From positions 1 through 64,000 of the forward strand of contig JANQKS010000102.1 of NCBI GenBank assembly GCA_028281005.1: a stretch of DNA of 64,000 nt, read 5' to 3'. This stretch comes from Pseudomonadales bacterium. Its GTDB lineage: Bacteria > Pseudomonadota > Gammaproteobacteria > Pseudomonadales > Azotimanducaceae. The position numbers and the translations under genes were made by a program. A model generated the notes under the pieces. It did not search any database, had not been told where the DNA came from, and worked only from the letters and a program-made list of their open reading frames with translations. Every line of letters begins with the position of its first letter. Positions within the stretch are counted from its first letter, which is position 1. This document shows, one piece after another, positions 33,678 to 42,749 of this stretch.

Positions 33678-34997
33678 CTAGTGATGCCTTGCGACCGCCC
33701 TTGCATCGGTTGTGAGGTCTTTGGCAAGCCTGATGCCTGAAAATTGCCAGCGGTCCGGCGGGTAGAAAAAATTGCGGTAACTGGCGCGAACGTGGGACGC
33801 AGGCGTGGCACAAGAACCTCCGCGCAGCACCAGTTGGCTACTCATAAATTTGCCGTTGTATTCGCCTAACGTACCCGGGAGCGGCTGATAGCCGGGATAC
33901 GGTCCGTAACTGCTGGATGTCCATTGCCAAACCTCGCCGAACAACTGCTCAGGCTGCCCTGGCGCCAATGCGGTGCAGGCTTGAGGGTGAAAAACGCCGG
34001 CGTCCACAAAGCTACCCCTGATCGGCTGGTTTGCGGCAACATATTCCCATTCAAATTCTGTGGGTAGCCGGGCATTGGCCCAAGTCGCATAGGCAAAAGC
34101 TTCGTGACCGCTGACATGCACTACGGGTAAGTCCGCGGCTAAGGGCTGCAGACCGTCCAAGCGGTATTCATACCACTGATCGTTGTCTTGCTGATGCCAA
34201 TACAACGGCGCTTGCCAAGCCTGCTGCTCGACTTGCAACCAGCCTTCTGATAACCACAGCTCCGGACGTTGATAGCCGCCATCTTCGATGAAGACTAGAT
34301 AGTCGGCATTGGTCACCAAACGATCAGCCAATTGAAACGGCTGCAGCAAAGTTTGGTGACGCGGGAGTTCGTTGTCGAAACAAAACCCCTGTTGGGCGCC
34401 CACGCTAGTAATGCCACCCTCATAAGTTAGCCACCTGGGTGTGTCGGTCGCACCCTCCATCAGACGCGGGCCGCCCCCATAAACCGGATACAGTGGGTTG
34501 TGGCCAAAGTTGTATTTTAAGTCGGTCAACAGCAACTCTTGATGCTGCTGCTCGTGGTGTAAGCCTATGGTGATGTGCTCAAGTATTTCCGCGGGCTCAT
34601 CGGCCGCCAACAACAACTGCATGTGTTCATCGACCCGCTCGCGGTATTCATACACCTCAGCAACCGTGGGCCGCGAGAGGAAACCGCGCCGGGGCCGGGG
34701 GAAAGGGGTGCCAACGCCGTTGTAGTAAGAATTGAAAAGGTATTCAAACTTCGGGTGGAAGCTACGGTAATCAGGCAAGCGAGGCTTGAGGATAAAGGTC
34801 TCAAAGAACCACGTGGTATGCGCGAGGTGCCATTTCGGCGGGCTGGCGTCGTCCATGGGCTGCACGCCAAAATCTTCAATCTGTAAGGGTTCACACAGCG
34901 CCAGTGACTGCCGGCGCACCGCCGCAAACTGGTCCGACAAACTGTCTTCTAAGCCGCCTGCGGCGCCTACTGCACCGGCCTTCGGCTGGCTCGCCAT
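33678..34997 (-). CDS. egtB: ergothioneine biosynthesis sulfoxide synthase EgtB
   Basis: A 439-residue non-heme iron enzyme that joins hercynine and a thiol (gamma-glutamylcysteine or cysteine, depending on type) as a sulfoxide. The N-terminal DinB-like domain holds the iron motif HX3HXE as H148, H152, E154 in GLHHEQQHQE, with an earlier HLAHTTWF region. The C-terminal formylglycine-generating-enzyme-like domain includes VHVSGHEAFAYATWANARLP with TEFEWEY, WQWTSSSYGPYPGY, and VLRGGSCATP with RASYRNFF near the end. First gene of the egtB-egtD pair. The acceptor thiol cannot be fixed by eye; EgtA and EgtC are not adjacent. Confidence 0.95.
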   Translation of the reverse strand: MASQPKAGAVGAAGGLEDSLSDQFAAVRRQSLALCEPLQIEDFGVQPMDDASPPKWHLAHTTWFFETFILKPRLPDYRSFHPKFEYLFNSYYNGVGTPFPRPRRGFLSRPTVAEVYEYRERVDEHMQLLLAADEPAEILEHITIGLHHEQQHQELLLTDLKYNFGHNPLYPVYGGGPRLMEGATDTPRWLTYEGGITSVGAQQGFCFDNELPRHQTLLQPFQLADRLVTNADYLVFIEDGGYQRPELWLSEGWLQVEQQAWQAPLYWHQQDNDQWYEYRLDGLQPLAADLPVVHVSGHEAFAYATWANARLPTEFEWEYVAANQPIRGSFVDAGVFHPQACTALAPGQPEQLFGEVWQWTSSSYGPYPGYQPLPGTLGEYNGKFMSSQLVLRGGSCATPASHVRASYRNFFYPPDRWQFSGIRLAKDLTTDARAVARHH

Positions 34998-35052
34998 AAA
35001 CTCTCCCTGTGTGGCCGCGGCAAAGGGTTTTGTTGACCTTATTTAGCCCTGC

Positions 35053-35691
35053 TTAGAACGACGCAGCCAATGATTGATAGGCTAGCCTAATGGTCTCAGC
35101 TGTATGCGGCAACTTTATGAACCCATGATAATGGCCGCGGGGATTTATAATGATGATGTTGCCGGTGTGGTCCATGGTGTATCCCGCTTCATCTTCACTC
35201 GGCACCTTGCCAAACGCAGCGTTCACCTGTTGGGCAAACTGCGCCGTGGCCTCGCGATCACCACGTACGCCAAAAAAACGTGGCGAAAACGCGGTTGCGT
35301 ATTGGCCAATTAGTTCCTTGGTGTCGCGCTCCGGGTCCACCGTCACCAACACACCCTGAAACGCATCTTCCAGTTCACCCCCACCGCGCAAAGCGCGATC
35401 AGCCTGACCCATTTCCGACATAGACGTGGGACAGATGTCCGGACAATGCGTAAATCCGAAAAACACAAACGTCCACAAGCCTTGCAGACGGGTATTGTCG
35501 AACCGCTCGCCGTTGTGATCAGTCAAGGTAAAAGGTGCAATGTCCCGCGGGCGCGGCAGCAGGAATACACCATTGGCGCGCAGTTCTTCTGTCGACAACG
35601 TGGGCAAACGCACCTTGCTGTAGACAGACAAACCCACCACCACTGCAATAAACAAGACGCAGAGACTGACGGTACGTGCAACAGGGGTCAC
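35053..35691 (-). CDS. SCO family copper chaperone
   Basis: A 212-residue thioredoxin-fold protein that delivers copper to the CuA site of cytochrome oxidase subunit II. The GTG at 35691 follows GAGGAG, ten bases after the cyoE stop; the frame is open further upstream but antisense-like. A transmembrane helix (about residues 7-25) anchors it to the inner membrane. The copper ligands C83 and C87 are in FGFTHCPDICPTSM, and the third ligand is H175 in GYTMDHTGN. It ends the oxidase-assembly operon. A second, less complete SCO-like protein is encoded at 37661-38233. Confidence 0.93.
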   Translation of the reverse strand: MTPVARTVSLCVLFIAVVVGLSVYSKVRLPTLSTEELRANGVFLLPRPRDIAPFTLTDHNGERFDNTRLQGLWTFVFFGFTHCPDICPTSMSEMGQADRALRGGGELEDAFQGVLVTVDPERDTKELIGQYATAFSPRFFGVRGDREATAQFAQQVNAAFGKVPSEDEAGYTMDHTGNIIIINPRGHYHGFIKLPHTAETIRLAYQSLAASF

Positions 35692-35701
35692 CTTAAACTC
35701 C

Positions 35702-36634
35702 TCAAGCAGAAATTTGTTCGAATTCGTAGACCGGGCCGGGTTGATAATCCATGGTGATGACAAAGTGGTCCACCAACAGGAAGGCGAACAACAGACCCAA
35801 GTAGATGATGGAGTACTTGAAGGTCTCCATGGGGGCGCGGGGATTGGTGCCGCGCAACAGCACAATCGCCCAATACATAAACCCGGCACCCAGTGCTAAG
35901 GCACCCACCAAATAGATGGGCCCGGACATACCAATGGCAAAGGGTAGCGACGTCGACAGCACCAATATGATGGTATAGAGCAAAATGTGCAGGCGCGTGA
36001 ATGACTCTCCATGTGTAACCGGCAACATCGGCACCGCCACTTTGGCGTATTCGTCTTTGCGGTCCAGCGCCAACGCCCAAAAGTGCGGTGGCGTCCAAGC
36101 AAAGATGATGAGCACCAGCAACAATCCGCCCGCGTCGATGGAATTGGTAACCGCAGTCCAACCGAACAACGGCGGCGCGGCGCCAAACAATCCGCCTATG
36201 ACAATATTCTGCGGTGTGGCCCGCTTCAGCCAAAAGGTATAAATCAATCCGTACCCAACCCACGACGCCAGATTCAGCCAAGCGGTCAGTGGATTGGCCC
36301 CAAACCAAAGAATGAGCATGCCGACGACGCCGGTCACCGCCGAAAAAGTGATGCTCTGCGCGTTGCTGACGCGTCCGTTGGCCATGGGTCGTGCCTGCGT
36401 GCGCGCCATACGCGCATCGATATGCGCATCTGCAATGTGGTTCACTACCGCGGCGGAAGCGGCCACCAAGCCAATGCCGAGCAAGCCCAGCACCATAGTG
36501 GCAATTGGCACAGACCCTGGCGTTGCCAGCACCATACCCACTAACGCGCACAGCAACATGAGTAACACCACATTGGGTTTACACATTTCCAAGTAGTCCC
36601 GCCAGGTGGCGGTGCTGGTGACGACTTCACTCAT
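35702..36634 (-). CDS. cyoE: protoheme IX farnesyltransferase (heme O synthase)
   Basis: A 310-residue polytopic UbiA-type prenyltransferase that adds farnesyl to heme B, giving heme O, the precursor of heme A. The aspartate-rich motif around NHIADAHIDARMARTQARP, the VVGMLILWFGANP helix, and DRKDEYAKVAVPMLPV in the second Asp-rich loop are visible. About nine membrane helices. It lies between ctaA and the SCO gene in one direction and together with ctaA provides heme A for the aa3 oxidase encoded 4 kb upstream. Confidence 0.96.
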   Translation of the reverse strand: MSEVVTSTATWRDYLEMCKPNVVLLMLLCALVGMVLATPGSVPIATMVLGLLGIGLVAASAAVVNHIADAHIDARMARTQARPMANGRVSNAQSITFSAVTGVVGMLILWFGANPLTAWLNLASWVGYGLIYTFWLKRATPQNIVIGGLFGAAPPLFGWTAVTNSIDAGGLLLVLIIFAWTPPHFWALALDRKDEYAKVAVPMLPVTHGESFTRLHILLYTIILVLSTSLPFAIGMSGPIYLVGALALGAGFMYWAIVLLRGTNPRAPMETFKYSIIYLGLLFAFLLVDHFVITMDYQPGPVYEFEQISA

Positions 36635-36663
36635 AGTTGCTCTCTAACCGGCCGCAATTCACG

Positions 36664-37668
36664 CTACCCCAACTCATTGGCAACAGCCTCCTTGGGGGGC
36701 GCAAAGTTTACTGTAACCATGGCCAACAGCAAGAGCGCACCCACCGCATTGTGTGCAGTCGCCACGGCCAGCGGCAAACTCCACACGATGTTCAATGTGC
36801 CCAGGACCAGTTGGATCACCAACAGAGCGCCGGTCAATGCTGCTAAACGCGGGTTGCGCGACCACAGCCGCCAAACTAAGGCTGCCACCACCAGCAGCAC
36901 CACGACCGCACCCAGACGATGAAACCAATGGATGGCGACGCGGGCTTCATTTTCCATCAGGCCGCCTAAGTAGTTTGGCCCGATCCCTTGAAAGATATCA
37001 AACCCCTGAGCGACATCCATGGGTGGGCTAAACGAACCAAAACAAGTGGGGAAGTCTGCGCAGGCCAAAGCCGCGTAATTGGACGATACCCAACCCCCTA
37101 AGGCAATTTGGATGATCACCACCGCTAACGCGAGCAGCCCGTGGGGGCGCAACGTGTGTATGTCCCCGGGTGTAAGACGCAAAGAACTTGCGCCGCCCTG
37201 ACGTAAGTACAACACCCAAAGCAGACTGAAGGTGGCAAAACCTCCCAGCAGGTGAGCGGTGACCACTTGCGGCCACAACTTCAAAGTCACGGTCCACGCA
37301 CCAAACGCCGCCTGGCATATAATGAGCACTAACAACGCAGTTGAGATTTCGCGTATGGCATGCGGTGGCCTTGTGCGCCAAGCTACCCAAGTGAGCGCTG
37401 CCACCACCAGCAACAGAGCACCGGCAAAATAGCGATGCACCATTTCCGGCCAGGTCTTATCGAGGTCCACCGGCGCGTCCGGGAACGCTTGCTCCGCCCG
37501 AGCAATTTCTTCAGAGTCATTTGGCCACAACAGGTGGCCGTAACATCCGGGCCAATCGGGGCAGCCGAGTCCCGCGTCCACCAAACGGGTGAACGCCCCT
37601 AACACCACCACAAACACCACCAGCACAAGACCAAGGCGATTGAGATTCAAAACGTGTTTATTAACCAA
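36664..37668 (-). CDS. ctaA: heme A synthase (CtaA/COX15)
   Basis: A 334-residue membrane protein with eight helices that oxidises the C8 methyl of heme O. It shows the duplicated four-helix structure: the first half has FTRLVDAGLGCPDWPGCYGH, then EMVHRYFAGALL, and the second half has ALACADFPTCFG and AIHWFHRLGAVVV, where the histidines bind heme. The cysteine-containing loop CPDWPGC is kept. Start is TTG 37668, overlapping the upstream gene by eight bases, which implies coupled translation. Part of the oxidase-assembly operon. Confidence 0.93.
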   Translation of the reverse strand: MVNKHVLNLNRLGLVLVVFVVVLGAFTRLVDAGLGCPDWPGCYGHLLWPNDSEEIARAEQAFPDAPVDLDKTWPEMVHRYFAGALLLVVAALTWVAWRTRPPHAIREISTALLVLIICQAAFGAWTVTLKLWPQVVTAHLLGGFATFSLLWVLYLRQGGASSLRLTPGDIHTLRPHGLLALAVVIIQIALGGWVSSNYAALACADFPTCFGSFSPPMDVAQGFDIFQGIGPNYLGGLMENEARVAIHWFHRLGAVVVLLVVAALVWRLWSRNPRLAALTGALLVIQLVLGTLNIVWSLPLAVATAHNAVGALLLLAMVTVNFAPPKEAVANELG

Positions 37669-38233
37669 TTTGCGACACCTTTAGTAACTTCTTCAGGTCT
37701 TCCAACAATGGTTTTGGGTCCACATCCAGCGGGTAATACAGCACCAGGTTGCCGTTCGGGTCGATGATATAGATGCCGTCCTCTACCGCACTCCTGTCAG
37801 CCACATTGACCGTTGCTAACGCCGGGTACCGTGCCATCCAAGGCGGAGCCGGCGCCTCTTGCGGACCCGTGTAGCCGCGCCGCAAGCGATCAACATCGCG
37901 ATTCAACAACTTGTGCAAGGCTTGCATCTTCTGCACCTGGTCTTGGCAAGCCGCATCACAGCCGGACGTCACCATCCACAACCACCAATGCTGCGGATTG
38001 CCGGCGACTTGCCAGCCCAATTGTTCAGTAGTGGTGTGGGGCGTAACAAACTCGCCATGGTTGGTGGTGCCCCAGCTGCCGCCAGATTTTGCGAAGTAAA
38101 ACATCGCGTAAGACCCGCCAAGAGTGACAAATCCGATCAGCATGATGCCGATCATTTGCAGGCGATGGCGTCGCACAACCGCGGGGCCTGGCTGAGGCGG
38201 GACGGATTGGTTGTTTGATTGTATGTCGTTCAT
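37661..38233 (-). CDS. SCO/thioredoxin-like membrane protein of the oxidase operon
   Basis: A 190-residue protein with one transmembrane helix (about 27-48) and a periplasmic domain. The segment WWLWMVTSGCDAACQDQV places C92 and C96 in a CxxxC spacing at the same point of a thioredoxin-like fold as the copper cysteines of SCO, and IYIIDPNGNLVLYYPLDVDP matches the late strand region. The histidine that completes the SCO copper site is absent: the aligned place reads VEDGIYI. It may bind copper differently or act as a reductase for CuA assembly. Genes of this kind occur at the same operon position in Pseudomonas, as far as I recall. Function unproven. Confidence 0.78.
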   Translation of the reverse strand: MNDIQSNNQSVPPQPGPAVVRRHRLQMIGIMLIGFVTLGGSYAMFYFAKSGGSWGTTNHGEFVTPHTTTEQLGWQVAGNPQHWWLWMVTSGCDAACQDQVQKMQALHKLLNRDVDRLRRGYTGPQEAPAPPWMARYPALATVNVADRSAVEDGIYIIDPNGNLVLYYPLDVDPKPLLEDLKKLLKVSQIG

Positions 38234-38341
38234 CGTAGCGTTATCTATTTCTGCTTGTATCCGTTTATTACCTATTGCTCATTGGCATCTGCATAAACAT
38301 GAGCCATCTGTGTGCGCCGATTGAGATCTGTCCGCATGAGG

Positions 38342-39034
38342 TCAGTTTGGGCTGGCGTTTTTTAACCCAAAAATCACAAAACCCGACACTAGGGCTACGG
38401 CGAGGCCAAACCATGTTGCGGCATAACCCATGTGTTTGTCGTCACTGAGCAGAGTGGCAAAAGGTGCCGCCTGCAGGACACCCGGTTGCCCGGGTTCCAA
38501 CCGTATTTCGTGCGGCACAGCCGCAACCTGTTCTGCCATGCGAGCGATGTCTAAGCGCTGCACGCGCTTGGGCCACGCTGCAGGCCAAACATCATCATCC
38601 AGCACCGGAATCAAGCCGGTGAAAGGCCATGCGGCGCCTACCACTTCAACGTCACCTTTTGGACTGACAATCTGCGGCAGTTCATCACGTAGCGCCGGAG
38701 CTTGGATGAAACCTCGGTTCACCAGGTAACGACGGCCGGAGACCTCGTCGAACACCTGTACAATCCAATAACCCGTACGCCCCTGATGAATTTGGTTATC
38801 CACCAGAAAAACCGCATCTCCAAACCGGCCCCGCAGTCTGATGCGTTGGAACCGCAGGGGTTCATCTACATTAGCTGCAGCGCTTGGCAGGGCGGTCAAC
38901 TGCGCTAGATAGTCCATTTCCATGGCGCGCTTCTCCGCACCTCGACTGAGCTGCCAAAACCCTAGTGCCACTACCGTCGGCAATAGCACGACGGTGAACA
39001 AGGTCATTCTCCATCCCGGTTGAAATCGCCGCAT
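38342..39034 (-). CDS. SURF1 family oxidase assembly protein
   Basis: A 230-residue protein with one helix at each end (about 11-28 and 205-225), the usual SURF1 layout. Conserved parts are the N-terminal LGFWQLSRGAEKRAM, the central RLRGRFGDAVFLVDNQIHQGRTGYWIVQVF, VNRGFIQAP, and GYAATWFGLAVALV in the last helix. SURF1 assists heme A insertion into oxidase subunit I. It is separated from the next assembly gene by 108 bases and lies opposite the DUF2909 gene, so it may have its own promoter. Confidence 0.92.
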   Translation of the reverse strand: MRRFQPGWRMTLFTVVLLPTVVALGFWQLSRGAEKRAMEMDYLAQLTALPSAAANVDEPLRFQRIRLRGRFGDAVFLVDNQIHQGRTGYWIVQVFDEVSGRRYLVNRGFIQAPALRDELPQIVSPKGDVEVVGAAWPFTGLIPVLDDDVWPAAWPKRVQRLDIARMAEQVAAVPHEIRLEPGQPGVLQAAPFATLLSDDKHMGYAATWFGLAVALVSGFVIFGLKNASPN

Positions 39035-39094
39035 GCCTTAAACCGGCCGCCACAATGGTATACAGTGCGCGCTCATCTTCTGACTGTTACGAAA

Positions 39095-39376
39095 GTGTTA
39101 AAAGCCCTTATAGTTATTTTACTCATCGGCGTCCTAGTGAGTTTGTTCACCGGTCTGACATTCCTATTTAAGGACACCGGGCGCGAAGATTCCAAACGTA
39201 CATGGTACGCATTGGGTGTTCGGGTCAGCCTCGCCACCGCCCTGGTATTGACCATTTCTTATGGCCTGTACACCGGCGAGCTAAAGATGGGTTCAAACGC
39301 ACCCTGGCACAAAGCGATTCATCAAAACCCGTCTGAGGGACCGCTTAAACCGATGGCCGACCCGGCCAGACCTTAG
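39095..39376 (+). CDS. DUF2909 (twin transmembrane) protein
   Basis: A 93-residue membrane protein starting at GTG 39095, which gives the family N-terminus (LKALIVILLIGVLVSLFTGL). Two transmembrane helices (about 2-24 and 42-64) flank a short loop with DTGREDSKRTWYALGVRVSL. Function unknown, but DUF2909 genes accompany cox operons in many gammaproteobacteria. Here it is on the plus strand, opposite to the minus-strand cox genes on both sides. A strong bidirectional terminator follows its stop. Confidence 0.85.
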   Translation: MLKALIVILLIGVLVSLFTGLTFLFKDTGREDSKRTWYALGVRVSLATALVLTISYGLYTGELKMGSNAPWHKAIHQNPSEGPLKPMADPARP

Positions 39377-39393
39377 CGTTGATCCGCACGACT

Positions 39394-39425
39394 TAAAAAA
39401 GGGGCCTTACTGTAGGCCCCTTCTT
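39394..39425. terminator. bidirectional intrinsic terminator after coxC and DUF2909
   Basis: AGGGGCC (39400-39406) pairs with GGCCCCT (39415-39421) around an 8-base loop. An A6 run precedes it and TTCTTT follows it, so it has a T-rich tail in both directions. It separates the convergent DUF2909 gene from coxC, which means coxBA-ctaG-coxC and the downstream surf1-ctaA-cyoE genes are probably different transcripts. Confidence 0.9.
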
Positions 39426-39498
39426 TGTTCTCTATTTTTGCTATGTGTCTAACTGCGTGCCGGACGAGGCCTGCTGCAGACCCCGCCGTGCTGTCTAG

Positions 39499-40416
39499 CT
39501 ACAAGACATAGACAAATATGAAGAGGCCAACCCAGACCACGTCAACGAAGTGCCAATACCAACTGGCTGCTTCAAAGCCGAAACAGTCATTGGCAGTGAA
39601 GTGACCTTTGAGACCGCGTAGCCACATCACCAACAACATCACCGTACCCAACGTTACATGGAAGCCATGGAAACCGGTCAGGATGAAGAAGGTGGAGCCG
39701 TAGATCCCACTGCCTAACGTTAATCCCATATCATTATAAGCAACGATGTACTCTTCGGCCTGCAAAATGAGGAATATGATTCCCAGCAAAACAGTGAGGC
39801 CAAGCCAGGTGTTTAGCTTCTTTCGGTTACCTTCTTTTATTGCGCTGTGGGCCACGTGAACGGTCCAACTCGACGTCAACAGAATAACGGTGTTGTAGAA
39901 GGGTAGATAACCCAGCCACCCGGTCAGGGCAGGTGCTGCCATGCTCTGCTCTGGAGGCGGAAACAATGCATTGTTGGGGTTTGACATCACCGGCCAAACC
40001 GCTTCAAATTCCGGCCAAAGATACTCGCCCGTCAGACCCTTAGCGCCTTCACCGCCCAACCAGCTGACCGCAATGACTCGAGCATAGAACAACGCCCCAA
40101 AAAAGGCGGCAAAGAACATTACCTCTGAGAAAATGAACCAGCCTATGCCCCAGACATAACTCTTCTTCAGTTGTTCGTTGGCCAAGCCTTGCTGATTCTC
40201 GGCGATGACCTTAGCAAACCAAAAATAAAGCACCACGGCGGTGATACCAAAGCCGATCACCGTCTGCGTCCAGCTGCCTGGTTCCCCGTTGCTGGTGGCG
40301 TTTAACCAGCTGGCAAAGCCAGTAAGCATAAGCATGACACCGGCTGCCAACACCACTGGGTACCACCCGTTGTGAGGAACGTAATAGACCGATGAATCTG
40401 TTTCTGCATTTGCCAT
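39499..40416 (-). CDS. coxC: cytochrome c oxidase subunit III
   Basis: A 305-residue membrane subunit of the aa3-type oxidase with seven predicted helices. Conserved portions are the N-terminal YYVPHNGWYPVV, WFIFSEVMFFAAFFGALFYAR, and the C-terminal GFHGFHVTLGTVML, FGFEAASWYWHFVDVVWVGLF. The ATG at 40416 has GGAG seven bases upstream and replaces a TTG four codons earlier. It is the last gene of the coxB-coxA-ctaG-coxC series, ending before a strong terminator. Confidence 0.96.
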   Translation of the reverse strand: MANAETDSSVYYVPHNGWYPVVLAAGVMLMLTGFASWLNATSNGEPGSWTQTVIGFGITAVVLYFWFAKVIAENQQGLANEQLKKSYVWGIGWFIFSEVMFFAAFFGALFYARVIAVSWLGGEGAKGLTGEYLWPEFEAVWPVMSNPNNALFPPPEQSMAAPALTGWLGYLPFYNTVILLTSSWTVHVAHSAIKEGNRKKLNTWLGLTVLLGIIFLILQAEEYIVAYNDMGLTLGSGIYGSTFFILTGFHGFHVTLGTVMLLVMWLRGLKGHFTANDCFGFEAASWYWHFVDVVWVGLFIFVYVL

Positions 40417-40477
40417 TGTTGTCTCCAAATATCAGGCTCTTTGAACTGCCTGGTGTACCTCGCGGCGCGCGTCGCCG

Positions 40478-41047
40478 TTAGCCACCTACCACAGCGACAT
40501 CACCCATGGCTTCGGTGATGTCAAAAAGAGCATAGCTCAAATTGATCGACTGCACGTTTTTCGGCAGATCACGATCAACAATGAATCGCATGGGCATAGC
40601 CATTTCTTCCCCGGGTTGCAAGATCTGCTGGTTAAAGCAGAAGCACTCGGTTTTATGGAAGTACTGGGTTGCCGTTATGGGTACGAGCGACGGTATCGCT
40701 TGCCCCATCATCACCCTGTCGGTGGTGTTCTTTACGTAGAAGTTCACTTCCTTTAACTCACCGGGATGAACGCGAACACCACCTTTTTCCGGCCAAAAAT
40801 CCCAAACCATGCCACCGTTGGCATTGGTGATGAAGTTCACCCTGACGAGGCGAGATTTATCCGGTTCCGTTGTGGCGGGATCGAACGTATAAGGGCCACC
40901 GGTTTTACCATTAAGGCCGGTGATCTCACAAAGCAGATCATACAGCGGCACCATCGCCACCACAAAACAACACATGCCCAAGACGATTAACATAGACTGC
41001 CGAACCGTGCGCTGAACGTTTTTCTGTGGGTTGCTTCTATCTGTCAT
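40478..41047 (-). CDS. ctaG: cytochrome c oxidase assembly protein CtaG (Cox11)
   Basis: A 189-residue protein with one N-terminal transmembrane helix (about 17-37) and an immunoglobulin-like periplasmic domain that gives copper to the CuB site of subunit I. The copper-binding CFCF motif is in FHKTECFCFNQQILQPGEE, and LPKNVQSINLSYALF closes the domain. Position between coxA and coxC is the usual one. It begins 70 bases after the coxA stop. Confidence 0.96.
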   Translation of the reverse strand: MTDRSNPQKNVQRTVRQSMLIVLGMCCFVVAMVPLYDLLCEITGLNGKTGGPYTFDPATTEPDKSRLVRVNFITNANGGMVWDFWPEKGGVRVHPGELKEVNFYVKNTTDRVMMGQAIPSLVPITATQYFHKTECFCFNQQILQPGEEMAMPMRFIVDRDLPKNVQSINLSYALFDITEAMGDVAVVGG

Positions 41048-41117
41048 AACGATGGCCTTGTTACTGCTGCTGCCTACTAATAACTTCTTCTAAAACCTCT
41101 CAGTCACTCAATTACCG

Positions 41118-42740
41118 TTAGCCATGCACTTCCTCATCCCGCACTTGCGGCGGTTTGGTGAAGCTGTGATACGGCGCGGGTGAAGGCAACGTCCATTCCA
41201 ATCCGCGAGCGCCTTCCCAAGATCGTCCTTCCGCCGGCTTGCCGTTGCGAATGCCGTGAATGATCACGTACAGAAATACCAGCTGAGAGAAGCCGAATAT
41301 GAACGCTCCCACGCTGGACAACATGTTGAAGTCCGCAAACTGCAAAGCGTAGTCAGGAATTCGGCGCGGCATGCCTGCCAAGCCAGAGAAGTGCTGCGGG
41401 AAGAACGTAATGTTTACCCCAATAAAGGACAACCAGAAGTGCAGCTTACCCATGGTCTCGTTGTACATCTTGCCGGTCCATTTCGGGAACCAGAAGTACA
41501 CCGCGGCAATGATCGAGAACAACGCCCCGGGTACCAACACATAGTGGAAGTGAGCCACCACAAAGTAGGTGTCATGGTATTGGTAGTCCACGGGTGCGAT
41601 CGCCAGCATCAAGCCGGAAAAGCCGCCGATGGTGAACAGCACCACAAACGCGATTGCAAACAGCATGGGCGTTTCGAACGTCATGGAGCCTTTCCACATG
41701 GTGGCGGTCCAGTTAAAGACTTTCACCCCGGTGGGGATGGCAATCAGCATCGTCGCATACATGAAGAAGAGCTGCCCGGCGAGCGGCATACCCACGGTGA
41801 ACATGTGGTGCGCCCAAACGATGAAGGACAGAAACGCAATGGAGGCCACCGCATACACCATGGAGTCATAGCCAAACAATGGCTTACGAGAGAACGCCGG
41901 AAGGATGTGTGAAACTACACCAAATGCCGGCAGGATCATGATGTACACCTCGGGGTGCCCAAAGAACCAGAAGATGTGTTGGAACATCACAGGGTCACCA
42001 CCACCGGCCGCATCAAAGAAGCTGGTGTTGAAGTGAATGTCAAACAACATCATGGTCACAACACCTGCCAACACCGGCATCACCGCCAACAGTAGGTAGG
42101 CGGTAATCAGCCAAGTCCACACAAACATGGGCATCTTCATGAGGGTCATGCCGGGCGCACGCATGTTCAAAATGGTGGCGATGATGTTGATACTGCCCAT
42201 GATGGAAGAGGCCCCCATCATGTGCACTGCAAATATAAAGAAGGTGACCGAATCCGGCGCGTAGGTGGTGGATAACGGCGCGTAGAACGTCCAGCCGAAG
42301 TTAGGACCGCCGCCTTCCATAAACAAGGTGCTGATCATAATGCCGAACGCAAACGGCAGGATCCAAAAGGACAGGTTGTTCATGCGCGGCAACGCCATAT
42401 CCGGCGCGCCGACTTGCATCGGGACCAACCAGTTCGCAAGCCCCACAAAGGCCGGCATGATGGCACCAAACACCATGATCAAGCCGTGATTGGTGGTCAT
42501 CTGATTGAAAAACTCGGGATTCACAAATTGCAAACCCGGCTGGAACAGCTCGGTTCGAACGATCAATGCCATCACGCCGCCAATGAGCAGCATGAGGAAG
42601 CTGAACCATAAATACAGCGTGCCGATGTCTTTGTGGTTGGTGGTAAACAACCAGCGGGCTAAACCCTTTTCTGGCCCGTGATCGCCCGACCCATGGTGGT
42701 CGGCATCGTCGTGATGATCTGCGTGAATAACTTCGCTCAT
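41118..42740 (-). CDS. coxA: cytochrome c oxidase subunit I
   Basis: A 540-residue heme-copper oxidase subunit with twelve helices that reduces oxygen and pumps protons. Heme a/a3 and CuB ligands lie in FNQMTTNHGLIMVFGA, FWFFGHPEVYIMILPAFG (with the Tyr cross-linked to His), VWAHHMFTVGMP, and YYHDTYFVVAHFHYVL-type sequence near residue 370. The ExxH-type HPEVY signature places it in A-family oxidases with the D and K proton channels. It follows coxB by nine bases and leads into ctaG. Confidence 0.98.
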   Translation of the reverse strand: MSEVIHADHHDDADHHGSGDHGPEKGLARWLFTTNHKDIGTLYLWFSFLMLLIGGVMALIVRTELFQPGLQFVNPEFFNQMTTNHGLIMVFGAIMPAFVGLANWLVPMQVGAPDMALPRMNNLSFWILPFAFGIMISTLFMEGGGPNFGWTFYAPLSTTYAPDSVTFFIFAVHMMGASSIMGSINIIATILNMRAPGMTLMKMPMFVWTWLITAYLLLAVMPVLAGVVTMMLFDIHFNTSFFDAAGGGDPVMFQHIFWFFGHPEVYIMILPAFGVVSHILPAFSRKPLFGYDSMVYAVASIAFLSFIVWAHHMFTVGMPLAGQLFFMYATMLIAIPTGVKVFNWTATMWKGSMTFETPMLFAIAFVVLFTIGGFSGLMLAIAPVDYQYHDTYFVVAHFHYVLVPGALFSIIAAVYFWFPKWTGKMYNETMGKLHFWLSFIGVNITFFPQHFSGLAGMPRRIPDYALQFADFNMLSSVGAFIFGFSQLVFLYVIIHGIRNGKPAEGRSWEGARGLEWTLPSPAPYHSFTKPPQVRDEEVHG

Positions 42741-42749
42741 GATTACCTC

